Origin: Micromussa lordhowensis
Lineage: Eukaryota; Cnidaria; Anthozoa; Scleractinia; Lobophylliidae
Reading direction: 5' to 3'
Length of the DNA: 64,000 nt
Assembly: GCA_964020085.1 (NCBI GenBank)
Contig: OZ026607.1
Coordinates: 1,630,103-1,694,102, forward strand
Position numbers and translations under genes: made by a program. The number at the start of each line of letters is the position of its first letter. Position 1 is the first letter of the stretch. The notes below the pieces were generated by a model. That model was not told where the DNA came from. It saw nothing but the letters and a program-made list of their open reading frames with translations, and searched no databases. Of the stretch, positions 35,756 through 49,300 are shown piece by piece.

Positions 35756-35963
35756 TCTTTGTAAGCTACCTTCTTGAAGTGTCTTAGTCTTTCATTCCAT
35801 TTTCTGTGTCCACCTTCTACGAGATGTGATCTTTTTAAAATAGTGTTTGAGAATGCACTTCTGTTGCAATTAAAAGATATGTTTGCATCACTCTAATAAG
35901 TGGACGCCAGCTTAAGTCCCTAAATTTGGTGGGCTGTCTAATGATAATGAGTTTCATACAAAT

Positions 35964-36207
35964 CTCCCAGGGGGGGGACCCCATATAAAAAGGAGGGGGT
36001 ACTCGTCACAACTTTTGGGGGATAAAAAAATGGTCTTGGTACCTCTTAGGTTGTTCAGCCTTAAAAGGTCTGCAGCTGGAGCTTTTGTAGTAACTTTCAG
36101 GATATTGAGCAGAAAAAAATATTGGTGCCTCTTAGGGGTGAAAAAAATTTCAAGCCACAAAACAGGATCTTGGTACCTGTCTATTTTACATGGGAGTCCC
36201 CCCAGGA
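35964..36207. mobile_element. MITE with CTCCCAGGGGGG / CCCCCCAGG ends
   Basis: The left end CTCCCAGGGGGGGACCCCAT pairs with the right end ATGGGAGTCCCCCCAGGA. The interior is AT-rich with two CTCTTAGG words. 244 bp, non-coding. A fragment of the same family is at 32405-32510. Confidence 0.6.
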
Positions 36208-36234
36208 ACAAATCCTTTGGCAGCAAGCAGTCCT

Positions 36235-36380
36235 GGGCCCAGTTGTTTAAAGGCTGGATAAATTGCTACCCACCGGATAAATCGCGATCCAGTGGATAAG
36301 TGTTATAAAAAAACATGCTATCCGCTGGATAGTGATTTATGCTGTGGAAAGTCTTATCCACCTTTTGAACAACACGGGCC
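36235..36380. mobile_element. MITE of the 'GCTATCCACCGGATA' family, copy 1
   Basis: The left end GGGCCCAGTTGTTTAAAGGC faces CCACCTTTTGAACAACACGG. Inside, CCGGATAAATCGCGATCCAG and GCTATCCGCTGGATAGTGAT form further inverted words. 146 bp; a second copy is at 38177-38334. Confidence 0.75.
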
Positions 36381-36744
36381 TGCTGTTAAAGTATGTGAAT
36401 TTTCTGTCACTAATCTGCTGTTCCTGTGCTCATATAGGCAAAGCAGAAGCTTTTTTCAAAGAAGCTTTTGCAATAATAAGAAACACCTAGAGATCACTGA
36501 AATATTCCTTGAAATTTCCTTTCAATTAGCTCTTGAAATGTGCATGCAAACTGACGTGATTCATTGTAATTATTTTCAACTATCAGTTCAAAGTTATCCT
36601 GGGTGCCAGAGGTTTTTTTTTTTTCATGGAACTATTATTCCGTTGATCTTTTTAAAAGAGCCTAAAAATAAATATTTTAATAAGCTGTGTTTATTTTTCT
36701 GTAGAGCCCAGCGACATATTGTTTACTCAAGTTAACAAATTGAT

Positions 36745-36905
36745 GTCAGTTTTTATGTGTCTGTCCTGTTATTAATCATGAATTTTGTCATAGCATTGTC
36801 AACATTACGATAACAATTGCTCACGATAACTAATGTGTCTGTTTGCTTGTTGACAATGAAAATTAGCCAATGAGCGGGCGAGAATTTATGCAGTCACTGT
36901 TTGTT
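36745..36905. mobile_element. Remnant of the fold-back MITE found at 24104
   Basis: GTCAGTTTTTATGTGTCTGT, CCTGTTATTAATCATGAATT and TCATAGCATTGTCAA match one arm of the 24242-24430 element; ATTAGCCAATGAGCGGGCGA matches, inverted, the GCTCATTGGCTAATTTTTAT near 24140. The second arm is absent. Confidence 0.6.
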
Positions 36906-36930
36906 GTTGTTTTCCTGATCCCTCTGTGAG

Positions 36931-36975
36931 CACGTGGTTAGAAACACGTGATCAGAAAGCGTGTTGTTGATTGGA
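36931..36975 (+). promoter_or_regulatory. Paired CACGTG E-boxes and inverted CCAAT box upstream of the anion exchanger
   Basis: CACGTG occurs at 36931-36936 and 36945-36950, 14 bp apart, and ATTGG (CCAAT on the other strand) at 36970-36974. They lie about 430 bp upstream of the ATG at 37379. CACGTG binds USF, MITF/TFE and CLOCK-type bHLH factors in animals. No TATA box is evident. Function is inferred only. Confidence 0.4.
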
Positions 36976-37378
36976 CCAGCAATTGGGGGTTTGGTCTTGT
37001 GAATGGTAAAGCAAGCAAACTTGAGAAGGGTTGTTTTTCGTTTGATTTTTGCAGGTTCTATACTTGGTAGAGACGTTTTTCTTTTGTGAAAAGCTTTGCT
37101 ACGGATGCAGCTTGGATCTTAATTTTATTGTAGTCATTTGCGGATATTCACCTTTGCTGATTGTGTATTCATTATTCGCGACTGCGTGTTTATTATTGCG
37201 CGTTGATCTCTCAATATATATTGGCGCGAGATTTATCGCATTGGACAACTATGGCTTGATCAAATGCCGTCATCAAACGAACGAGCTCAATATTTCGCAG
37301 CTTCCTTGATCTTGGACAATCAATTTCACTCCCTGATGCACGTGTTTTATGGTATACATGAACTGATCCCATCTGAAA

Positions 37379-40300
37379 ATGGCTGAAGTTAGAACGATCG
37401 CCTCTGCAATGAATGATAACGATGGGGTTGACTTGGAAGAGGTAAGGCTTTAGTCTGTTTTGACGTATTTCCTGTACTTTCTCTCTGCCATTAGATGACC
37501 CCATGGTTGCTTTACAAATTGCAGATCAAGCCTCAAAACAATGTGGACAATGAGGAATTCCGGAAGGTCTTCGACAGGCCCTTCGCTGCTCCAAGGCCAT
37601 CGGAGTCAGCTCCTCAAACCACTCAAGTCAAAACGTCTCACTATGATTACAATTTTGATGAAAAGGATTACAAAAGTGAGTCATTGAAGAAACGTTTCAT
37701 TTGTGTTTTGGGAAGATAAAAGGGCATTTATCACGCTGTCAGTTTCTTTTAGTGTACATTTCCAATTAAGTTAGCCTACACGAACTTACTGTACGTAAGC
37801 TTAAGTATTACACTCAAATTATCTCTCAGTCGGTGCTCAAAAATATTGAAACCAGCGATGCACGAACGTTCTCTAAAGCATACGACTACTCGAAGGATGT
37901 AGCTTTTCTAACGGCCTTTAGTTTTAAATTGTTTAATGGATATAAAAATAGTATAGATTGCAATCTATGCTGTTGGTGCAGTACCGAGAAATGAGTGCAG
38001 TGGGTTTAATATTTTTTAAACGTGAACATATAAAATGTATTGAACACTGGGCAGCACAACTGGCTGGTGTTGCCCAGTTCCTTCAACTGGCTAATAATCA
38101 AAGTGCTCCAGGTAGTGTCTGCATATGAGACTCACTCTTAAGATTGCACAGAGTTTTTTTAGCCTTTTCCCTATCAGGGGCCACTTGTTCGAAGGGTGGA
38201 TATTTGGTGGATAACGCTATCCACCGGATAACTCAACATCTAGTGGATAAGTGTTGGCAAAACAAACTACGCTATCCACCAGATACTGATCAATCGAGTG
38301 CATAGCGTTATACACCCTTTGAACAAATGGGGCCAGCTTTGTATTAATTTACCCCTAGAGAAAAGTACATATCTGCAATATTTGACCTTTGAAACGCACC
38401 ACACTGTTTGCAGAAAAGAGTCCAAGACATTAGTGAGTGAGATCAAATTTTGTCCCGTCAAATTATGTAAGGGCGATGCACATGCTTAGAGGTGCAGGAC
38501 CCTGAGGGGGGAAATAGTTAATTATTTTTCAGAGATTTTATATGTGGATTGGCTTAGGAAGAATTTTATAGCTTTAGAGTTTGTAGAGATGCTGAAACTT
38601 TCCTTCAAAATCCAAGATATGAGACTTGACTTTTCCATCTGAGCTGAAGACTACTGAAAAACTTGAGCAGACTTGAGCCATGATTTGTGTCACATGATCC
38701 CTGACATCAATCTTTGATGTTTGGTTATTTGAATTTGACTATCTCCTAAAATTACACTCCTGATCATAAACTAGGTTTTCTGAAATAGCAAGATTCATCA
38801 GTAGGTTTAAGCAGATTTATGGGTCTCCAAAACACACTAATTATGATAAGCCCAATTTTGCAAGGTTTCGGTTTTCAATATCTAGACTTTCACAATTTCC
38901 ATGCAATCAAACTAAACTATATACATACAGTTAAAGATGTGTTAGTGACATGCGATGGAAAAAGCGTAAAATTTTCTTAATGTTGAATATATATTTGTAG
39001 GCTTGATATCCCAATGCCAGTAAAAAAGGGGTTTGTAGATTTTTGCAGGAGTGCATAATGTTAGAGTCATAGCGTGTACATTGTTTTCTTTGTCATCTGC
39101 CTGTCCATTACCCCCAAGAAAAGAGGGATCAGAAAAGAAAAATATAACAGTATGACTGCAGAAATTAAAATCTGAAGTGAGGCAGTTGAACAGTTTTCAC
39201 TTTCAATTTATCTACTTCTGTATTACTAAGATCAGATGACAGAGACTTATAGTATCAGATTTTTTCATAACTTCAACATACAAACAGTGTATTAACAAAT
39301 TACAGTGTTATCCCAAAAATTTCTTGTGATCACATTCAGCCAGCCCAATATTCATTATTTAATACCTTTCATGTGTAACAAACATGACTGACTGTGTATG
39401 CAGGTATAGAATGATTTTACTTTAATATGCATCTAAGACATTCCTTTTTCTTTGCTTAATATCTGGAAGTGTGTGCATAATTATTTCTTGCTTTACCCAT
39501 GTACTTAAATATCTTTTCCTGGGTACATGTGGTTATCTTGACTTGTCAAAATTGTGTCAATATGCTTGACTATCAGCTGTCAGCTTAACATTTGTTATCT
39601 AGACTTTGAATCAATCATTGTTTATTGTACATTCATAACAAAACGAACCTTGTACTTGAGTATCCAGCATTCATGAGAACTGCATTATTGTGCAAGCACC
39701 CTTTTAACATCGTTTTTTCTCTTCCCCCCCCCCCCCCCCCCAAGCCATCCACCAACCCTGGGGGTTTTAATTTCTGGCTTGCTTGCTTTTTATTAGTTTA
39801 TAAACAATCCACAAACTTTGCCCCATCCCAGTGTCGAGCCTTAGTCTTTAGTATTTATTTCAGTGATACATTTGTAAAAGCAGGATATAAATTTTATTCA
39901 GCTTAAAAGACCCTTTAAGCTAGAATTCTGAATTTCGACTGATCCATTTTATTTTACTTAGGTCGCCGTGTGTCATCCGCCAGTTTCCATGAACCTTTAA
40001 AAAGAATTCATTCCCGCAGCCGTAATTTGGCAAAACTTGATAAAACTGATGGTGGTGCAAAAGAGAAGAAGAGACGGTCACGAGAAGGGATCCGTGTTCT
40101 CCCCAAAATCAAGGAAGATCAGGAGTCTCACGATCATTTCGAAGACGAAAAAGAAAACCAAGAAATCTTGAAATATGTAGATGAAGGGAAACATCGACAC
40201 CGGCATCATAGCCGTCATCACCATGATCACAAAGTTGATCACAAGGATAAGAAAGTTGATCACAAGGACCACAAAGTGCATAAAGATCAAAAAGATGCGG

Positions 40301-43300
40301 GTGAGAAGAAGCCTCATCATCACCATCATCATCATCATCGACACCATCATCGACACCCACCCCCTGCCCTGCATCAACATAGAACCATCTCTGAAAGGGA
40401 GCAGCTGGAATCAAGACTGCGTTCTGGAGCACTGACCCTGAAGGAGATTGAGCCTATCCAAGAACGGCTGGCAACAGAAAAAGATGAAGCAAGTGTTTTG
40501 GCAAAAAGAGATTTGGAAGAAATGGCATGTAAGTTGTTGCTGAGGAGTGATATTACTGTTCATTGGTTAAATTTGTGATCATTATTATTCAAAGAGGTGT
40601 AGGTAAGAGAATAATTTCCTAGTTTGTGTCTTGTCGCCAGATTCTCACTTCTACCCCAAGGTGATGTTTCTACCATAGCACGCCATGTTTTAACAATTAA
40701 GTTTACAAAAGAACAGAAAAAAGCTGGAGGCATAAGGCTTTTATCCTGAATAATTGTTAGAGAAAATGTTATAACGTCACACTGAACTACTGTATTGTTG
40801 CCACTGTTTTTTACAGGGCATCGTTTTGAGGATTTAAGAGGTCTTAGGAGGCGGCGTCCACATCTTCCACGGCATAAATCAGGAATGAAAACACACTATA
40901 GTAGCACAGACATTAGCAAAAGCTTGCAGAGGTTCCCGGTCAAGTACGACCATAGTCCCCATGAGGTATGCACATACATTTTTCGCACACTTTTCCCCAT
41001 GCTTTGTGTTAGCTACATGTATTTACTGCAAGTTTTGATTGGTTCATTTGATTCTCCGTGTGCATTGTGATGGGCCGGAGTGATTACTGTGGTTTTGGTT
41101 TTTATGGCACTCAAATTGAAAACTTCTGTCTCAGAGACATGCACAGTGCCTAATCACATATTTCCAAACATCAGAAGAGAGTTGAAAATATGACACTGAG
41201 CGCAAGCGCTTAATTGATATGCATGTATCTGGTCAAACGACACTTAAAGACAAAGGAGTGAATGCAGAAATAATATGGTAAGTATTTGTGCTAATACAAT
41301 TAAAGTGATTTATAATTTTGTTAAACTTGACCCTCTTGGCAATGCTCAGCAAGGATGCTCAATGCAATTCAATGGAATCACCTTAATGTTGAATAACAGT
41401 TCTGTTTTCCTTTGTTTTTCTTTGATTCTCTAAAACTTTTTTTGTAATCCGATCTGTTGCTTTTTCTTTACAATCAACAGCAAAAAGCAACAGATTAGAT
41501 TACAAAAAAATTTTAGAGAATTTCTGTCACCGTTCACAACACTGGAAGCAGTCAATTGATTCTGTAAATTTAATTACAATATAGGCATTTGTCGAGTTGG
41601 AGCAATTAACAAAACATGGGGAGGAAATGGAATGGCAAGAGACCGCACGGTGGATTAAGTTTGAAGAAAATGTGGAGGATTCTAACCGCTGGGGAAAGCC
41701 TCATGTGGCTTCACTCACGTTCCACAGCCTTTTAGAACTTCGAAAAGGTTTAGAAAAAGGTACACAGAGAAAATGAGAGAAATACAATGGAACCTCCGCT
41801 AACAGAAACTTCCTGTGGGCGGACACCTCTTGTAAGCAGACACTTAATAATGGTCCCAGCCACATACAAACACTACATTTTTAACCTCCCATAAGTGGAC
41901 ACCTCTCTTAAGTGGACACTTTGTCTGGTCCCGAGGGTGTCCGTTTATTTGGTGGACTAGTGTTACTTCCATAATTACTCCACTGGTAGAAGACAATCCC
42001 TTGTAAAATTTGATAGTTCCTGAAATCTCTACAGCTTGTTGCCATTTTTGAACAGAGAGACTGGAAACAGCTTGGTGTTGTTATGAAGAATGTTAGGAAG
42101 GTTGGAATTGCCTTAAAATGAGCTCGGAAGACTTTCAGTCACTGTTTTGTAGGTTTTCTAAATGTTGACGAAAGCAATCACCAAATCTTAACCACTTTTG
42201 CAATGCTTAAACTTGTAAAATTTTCTGTTCCAGGAGTGATTACTTTTAGCCCCAAATTTTTTCAGTAGTAATATGCCTATTGATTTCAAGAATTAATCGG
42301 GAGATCACCAAAGAGAACTTGCCATAACTTTCCTTTTAAAAAATTCCCCTAACTGGTTCTTTAAGAAATGTGTGGACCCAAAAAAGAGAAACTATATTTT
42401 GACTGTGTTTGTTTTTTGACAGGCACTGTGTTGTTAGACTTGGAAAAGTTTGATTTACCAAGTATTGCTGAAGCAGTAGTTGAAAACTTGCTGATCTCAG
42501 ACCAGCTGAGTCAGACAGATAGCAACAAAGTCCTGGCAGCATTGCTTTTACGACATAGACATCAGCATCAGATGGCACCAATCGCACGGCGCCCATCTTC
42601 ATACAATCTTCTAGCTATGGCACGGAAGGATTCCAAAACCTCAATGACTGTAGATGACACCGAGAACAAAATAGTTGATACTGGAGAGGGTGATAAAATG
42701 GAAGATGGGGTAATACGATTGAAGATTGATGATTCAACTGATGCCGATGACATTACTGTTCAAGAAACAAGCCGAGTGAGTCTGATTGTAGTAATATTAG
42801 AAGACATCTTTCTGTCTCAGTGACATCAAGATAGCAGGGTTCAACAAAGTGCACTACAAAAATGGCTAGCAGCAAAGTTTTACATTACTTGCAAAAAAAT
42901 TTGGACAATTTTAATTTCAGACAAAATAAGTGTTTACAGCGCTGATTATATTACCGTGAACACCTAAAATATGTCTGGAATGTTTATTGTGTTGTAACCA
43001 ATCACATGCGAGATCTTCACACCACAGAAAAATGAACCGTTTCCTTAATCGGCCACGGAACAAATTATTTTTGTTTTGTTTAAGATACAAACTGTCTTAT
43101 TAGGAATTTAAAACGCCGCTGTTCCCCAAGATCAGTGCTGAGGACCGCATCCAGGTCATCGTTTGAGTTTAGAAAGAAAAAATTTAGAAGCCAACGCGAC
43201 GCGACGGCGACCTGGACCAGCTTTCCGTGTAACAACATCACATGAAGATAAAAAAAAACAACAATCGTGATTAGCATAATCCTTGCCAATATTTTTTGTA

Positions 43301-46300
43301 GAACAAGGGTTGATTTGTGTGGGCTAACAATTGAACCCTCGAACTACTGTGCCGGCAGAAGTTCCTTGATCGCAAGATCGCAAACTGGAAAGACCGCCGA
43401 AATTTGCAATCAGGCGTAACTAATTATTCCGATTTCGATCGTTACAAAAAGTTTGAAAATTCGCACGCCAAACCGTCGCGTGCGTCCGCCGGCAATTTAT
43501 TTCAAAATCGCTCAAACCTGTATTTTTCGCTATTATAGCACACACTGCAAACAAATGGGAAGGAAAAGTAATTGTTTACTTGCTTGTAAAAAGACTTAAT
43601 GTTAAAACAAAACGAAAATAATTTGTTCCGTGGCCGTTAGGAAACCATTCGTTGCCTTGTGGTTTCTGTGGTGTGAAGATCTCACATGTGATTGGTTACA
43701 ACACAATAAACATTCCAGACATATTTTAGGTGTTCACGGTAATATGATCAGCACTGTAAATATAACCGTCCAAAACTTTTATGTGTCCAAAATTTGAAGG
43801 GTCCCAAATATTTAAAGTATGGTATAAAACTTAGAAGTAGCTTTAAAGCTCTTATTTATGGAGTGATATCTAGTTGAGACACTGCTGCATATATGTAACA
43901 GCTTGATAGAATTTGTCTTCGATGTATTTGTGAAACCTTGAGGCTGTGGCAATACTATCATTTTCACAGATGTTGTTTCAGTCTAATTCGTATTTTATAG
44001 GCGTAAATTCAGCAAAGTGTCCAAAAATGTTATCCGAAATATGTCCAAAATGAGATAAAAAGTGCCTGAAAATTAAACGTCCAAAATAAAACGTCTGAAG
44101 TTTCAAGTTGCAAGTAATGTATGATATAATTCCACCCTTACTTTAAGTGAGGACTCACAGATTAAATAATACTTTTTTGCAGTTGCCATTGACTACTGGT
44201 GACAAACATGAGCTAAAGCATGAAGTTTCATTCGCACCAGAGCCTCCTTCAGTGGAAGGAGGTGGTGGAAAACAAGAATCTGATGTGAAATCTAAAATTC
44301 CTGAGGGAGCAGAAGCTACAACTGTCCTAGTAGGGACACTAGATGAGCTGCAACAGCCAGTTCTAGCATTTGTCCGTCTCGCCAAGGGCTGTCCGTTGAA
44401 CATCACTGAGGTATCCATACCAGTCAGGTTCTTGTTTGTCTTGTTGGGCCCTAGCTCCGAGGAAGAGTCGTACTATGAAATTGGTCGTTCTGTGGCTACC
44501 TTGATGTCTGACCAGGTAAATTGTGTTGAAATTTACACGCATTGTTTTTAAAACTGATCTTTCACTTGTTAATGCATTGATCCTTTACTGGATTCCAACC
44601 CATTAATTTGCAGAAATCTTGGGATAATCCACAATATTATTACCCTAATCTGTAGTTTTTCCACTGAACATACGGGTACATACATATACTGATTCACTTT
44701 CCAATCTACTGACCCAACAGTTCAGGTATTTTGTAAATGAATCATTAACCTTGGGAGCAATTAGTCAATGCAACGCAACCAAACTGATTAATTTATCATT
44801 TGCTTGTTCCTGCATGAACCCAAATGTTAAATATAACAGGAAGCTGGGGTTTTAGTCCTGAGCCAAAACAGCCACATGCTTGGAAGTGTACTAGCTAGCA
44901 GTGAATGTTCAACTGAAGCACACAGCCAGTCGGATTCACAGATCTCAAGCAGACCATGGTTATCATGTACTTATTGTTAATAATATTGTGTTCTAGGCAT
45001 TTCATGACATTGCATATCGTGCTGACTCTCGTGAGGACCTCCTGTCAGCCATTAATGGCTTCCTTGATGACACAGTTGTCTTGCCGCCTGGGGAGTGGGA
45101 TCGTAATGTGTTGGCACCCATCCTGATTGCTCAAAGTAAGGCCATGGCAAAAAGAAGGAAAATGGCTAAAGCTGGTAAGATCTCTACATCACAAGTACTC
45201 TTTACCTAGAATTTTGTTAAAAGTTTGGCAAAGAAAGTGCCGTTCAGTCATCTGGGACAAGTAGGTATTGGTATTGATTGGGATGTTAAATCGAAAATGA
45301 CCTCTGTGTGGTATCCCATTAGCTTTTAGAGTATTATATAGAGTATAATATATATTATTTCCATTAAAAATCACAAATTTCAATTTACACTACCCGCATA
45401 TAGCATTAGGCTAATTGAGGCAGGCATATAACTGCAGCTACCTGTCAGAAATGTTACCTCTTAGGATTGAGCCACAACAGGACAAGATTTTTGGACTTTT
45501 ATCAAAACCATTCCTTCTTTTATATAGGAAACCAGGACTTTTAGATAGGAAATCCATCTTGTCCTTCGGACAAGTAGCTCTCAGATTTTGCTTGCCCTGG
45601 GCAAGTCTTAGTGTCCTTTTTTTTTACTTAGTTGTCAGACGACTTGCCCTTGTCCATTGGGCAAGTGAGAATGAAGACTTACTTGCCGAGCAGGAAAATC
45701 TGCTCATTTCAGATGACTAGATGGCAACTTTTTCGAGTCCTGAATATGCCCTCCACCCCCTCTTTGGAAGTGGTTACTTACTGGAGAAACAATATCATTC
45801 TAATTTTAACACTAGGAACATTTCTTTTTTCAGCTCTTGCGGCTGCTGCAGAAGAACTAGAAATAGATCCTCTTGACAGAACAGGTTCATTCTGTGGTGG
45901 CCTAGCCTTAGACATCAAACGACGTGCAAAATTCTACCTCAGTGACTTTAAAGATGGCTTTAATGTGCAGTGTCTCTTGACATCAATCTTTCTTTACTTC
46001 TCTGTCTTTGCACCAAATATTGCCTTTGGTAGTATTCTTGACAAGAAGACTGATGGCTGGCTTGGAGTGTCTGAAGTTATTTTTGCAACTTGTCTCTGTG
46101 GAATATTGTTTGGACTTCTTGCTGGACAGCCACTAATAATAATCGGAGTGACTGGCCCGGTGTTGGTTTTTGAGCAGACTATCTACAAGGTAACTTGACT
46201 GTGGCATTGACAATACTTAGATTATCAGTTGAGTAAGGCACAACGAAAGTTTGGTGAGCATGTTTTAACATTCATCTTCTGTTGTTGTCATGGGTAACTT

Positions 46301-49300
46301 GCTCCATTTCCAGTGCCACCTTGCTGGCCTTTGATGTCACTGGCAGTAAAGCATGAGAAATTGACGATATTGCTACCATTGGAAATGAGGAAAGTTGCCC
46401 ATGGCAACACAGTAATTTAACTCCCAAATTTTATCACCAAAGGTTTCTTCGCACCATACTCAACTGATAATTGTAGTAAACTTCAACTTCAATTTGTTTG
46501 TGAAAAGTGTGTTCAATGTACAACAAGTTGCATTTTCACTTGTCAGGATCAAATTTAGATTCACCCAACACAAGTCAATACAGGTTGGTCGTGAATAGAT
46601 ACAACTGCTTTGATCCAAACCACTGTTCAAACTTGTTGAGAGTTTGAGTTGGGGTTAATTTCATTAAGGTTTTCAGCAGGGAGGCAATTGGTTTTCTCAG
46701 GCAAAACCATTTTGAACTGCACTTCTTACAGCTGTAAGTAAGAAAAACGTTCTTACAGATGAACAAACCAGGAAGATAAAAGTTCTCCTCGCAGCCAGTC
46801 AATTTGCCAAGTGCCCTGCCCTTAATGAAACTACTGGTTTGGGTTGTACAGATAATTTGTGCCCAGTTGAAAAGTTCTGATTATTTGTTTGTTATTGTAT
46901 TTCAGTTTTGCAGTGTACAGAATGTGGAATTTCTGCCATGGCGCTGTTGGATTGGTTTCTGGGTCATGCTGATCCTGTTTGGAGTGGTAGCTATGGAGGG
47001 TTGTTTTCTGGTCCGCTACTTCACACGCTTCACAGAAGAAATATTTGCTTGCCTCATTTCTGCCATATTCATCTATGAAGCAATCCACTTTTTACAAGTG
47101 GTGAGATCATAACAAGATTTTAAAAAACAACTTCACACATCACACAGTCTTGAGAGAATAGGTTCTTGCTCCTGTAGGTTTAAAAAATCTGTCCAATCCT
47201 AAGGAGCAGGAGTAGTAGCAGAGGTGCCGATTGGTCCTTCAAATACCATGAGTCATTGGGTCTCACAGTCTCATTTTTTTAGCTGCCATATGTGTCTTGT
47301 AGTCTTGATTTTTTCACAAACGTTTCTTGCAGTCTCAATTTTTTGCAAGGCTTAGAAATTCTCGAAGTATCTCATTTTTTGCAAGGCTAAGGAAGTTTTG
47401 AAGTACTGATTTTTTTTGTGTGTGTACATAAATGACGTCTGAACAACTTAGAACCTGAACATCTCGAACTCCCATTTAAAATAATGTAGAATCTCTGTCT
47501 TGCAATTGAAGAAGTCAAAATCTTAGGCTCACAAAGACAAGTGCAAGTCTTCCCTTCTAGCAAAGTGTCACATTTTCTATTCACCGCCTCTAGCAGCAGA
47601 TACACTGTAAACTGTGAGATAAAGCAAGTTGAACTTTTGCCATCCAGATTAAACCTCCTTAACTGTACCAATGCCTTTCACATCCATGCAAGCACAGGTT
47701 AATCAGACAAACAATTTCCAGTTATTAAGCATGCAGTGACCACAGTGGCTGTATAGAGCTCATTATATAGTAGTTATTATTGACTGGTGTGGGCAATATG
47801 AAAGTTATTTAATAAGAAGAATATAATTTAAGAAATAGAAAACATGTACCAGGTTTCTATATAGTTATGGAAACATGAGTGGAAGCTGAAACATGAGCCA
47901 ACAGGCAAGATTTTCCACAACTTTTTAGGGTTCTTCCAAATTCTATAACTAAATAAATTCTTAATTCTATAACTGATTCTATTCCTTTTAGAAAATTCTG
48001 CAACAAAAAAATAAAACTTTTTTACTTTGATCATCAAAATGTAAATCTCTTTGATTGTGCCATTATTACACCAACAGCTTGTGTCAGTTCTGTGTTTCTA
48101 TCGAGTTGTAGAAACACGATTGTAAACAAACCAGCATGTATATTTTTGTGCTATTCTCTAAAATCATATGAACTAGAGAAGAGTGTAGAGATGTTTTTAC
48201 TACCTTGCAGGTATTTGAACAGAATCCTTTAAAGAAAACATATTCGGCATCAGAGGATTCTTCTGAAGTTGTGGTGAAGGGACAACCAAACACTGCTATT
48301 CTTTCTACGATCATGGTTCTTGGAACTTTCCTTGTGGCATTTTACTTGCGGAAATTTAGGACAAGTTACTTTTTTGGGAAGAAGGTTTGTAGTTCACACT
48401 TGTGTGAATTATCTGGTTAGCTACAGTCAGGGCTCAACCTTAACAGTGGTCAACTAGCCAATTACCGCTGGATTTTCAGTTTTGGCTTGTGAAATTCTCT
48501 TTGTTGCTAGCCATGTTCTTTGTCTACTGCAAAAGATAAATTCATGCCATCTGACAGGGTGCAGGAAAAATAACAACTTATGCGGAAATTTCCGGTGGTA
48601 AAATGCGGAAAAATGCGTTGATTATGTGAAAATGTCAACTGTTAACAAAATTGATAATAAAGCCTTTCGAATGTGCCACACAACAGTGAAAAGAAAAGTA
48701 CTTCAAAGTTTTACCCACAATTTAAGCTTTTTAGTAGAATGCACAACACGCTTGCCAACTTTGACATATGCTTAATCTTTTTATGGTATCTCTTGACAGG
48801 TATTTCTTCATTTACACATTTTTTTCTAAGCATTTTACAGGGTAGCTCATTTTGCGTGCAAAATTTTTTGTGCCTTTGTGGAACGTCTGTAGCTTAGTAG
48901 CCAGGCATTTTCCATGGAAATAGTTTCCAGTCTCTTCGTCTAAAGTAGGTTGGAAAGCCTGGAGGTTAAAATTTGTCACAAACAAAATGGCGTGTCTTCA
49001 TAGCCATTTTAGGAGAAAACTTTTTTATGGCTAGTAAAAAGATAGCTTTGGCTAGTGAGAACTACCATTGTACTAGCCATAGGCCCACTGTTAACAAAAG
49101 CTCTCTTGACCTGATCTATTGTCTGTCAAATATCAGGCATTGTTAATTATAATCCATCAAATACTTTCGCTTGCTTGGTTTTAATGCACCTCGTGACTGA
49201 GTATTCCCCAGCTAAAACTGGGGAATATCTGAGTATTTTTATTCAACAAATTGTAACACTATCCAAATATGGTCATGATGCTCTCTATATGATTATCTGT

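Larger units (their letters stand above)
34802..36930. other. Intergenic region, PDE12 to anion exchanger
   Basis: No gene-like frame. It should contain the PDE12 3' UTR, but I could not fix a clear poly(A) site near the stop. Dispersed repeats occupy much of it: the SINE at 35625, a sequence at about 35895-35935 (GTGGACGCCAGCTTAAGTCC) resembling the interior of the 457-bp MITE at 56774, the element at 35964-36207, the MITE at 36235-36380 and the fold-back remnant at 36745-36905. Confidence 0.6.

Noticed and set aside
40078..40435. Met- or Asp-rich minus frames and an Ile-rich + frame
   Set aside because: Shadows of the CAT/CAC-rich exon 3 of the anion exchanger.
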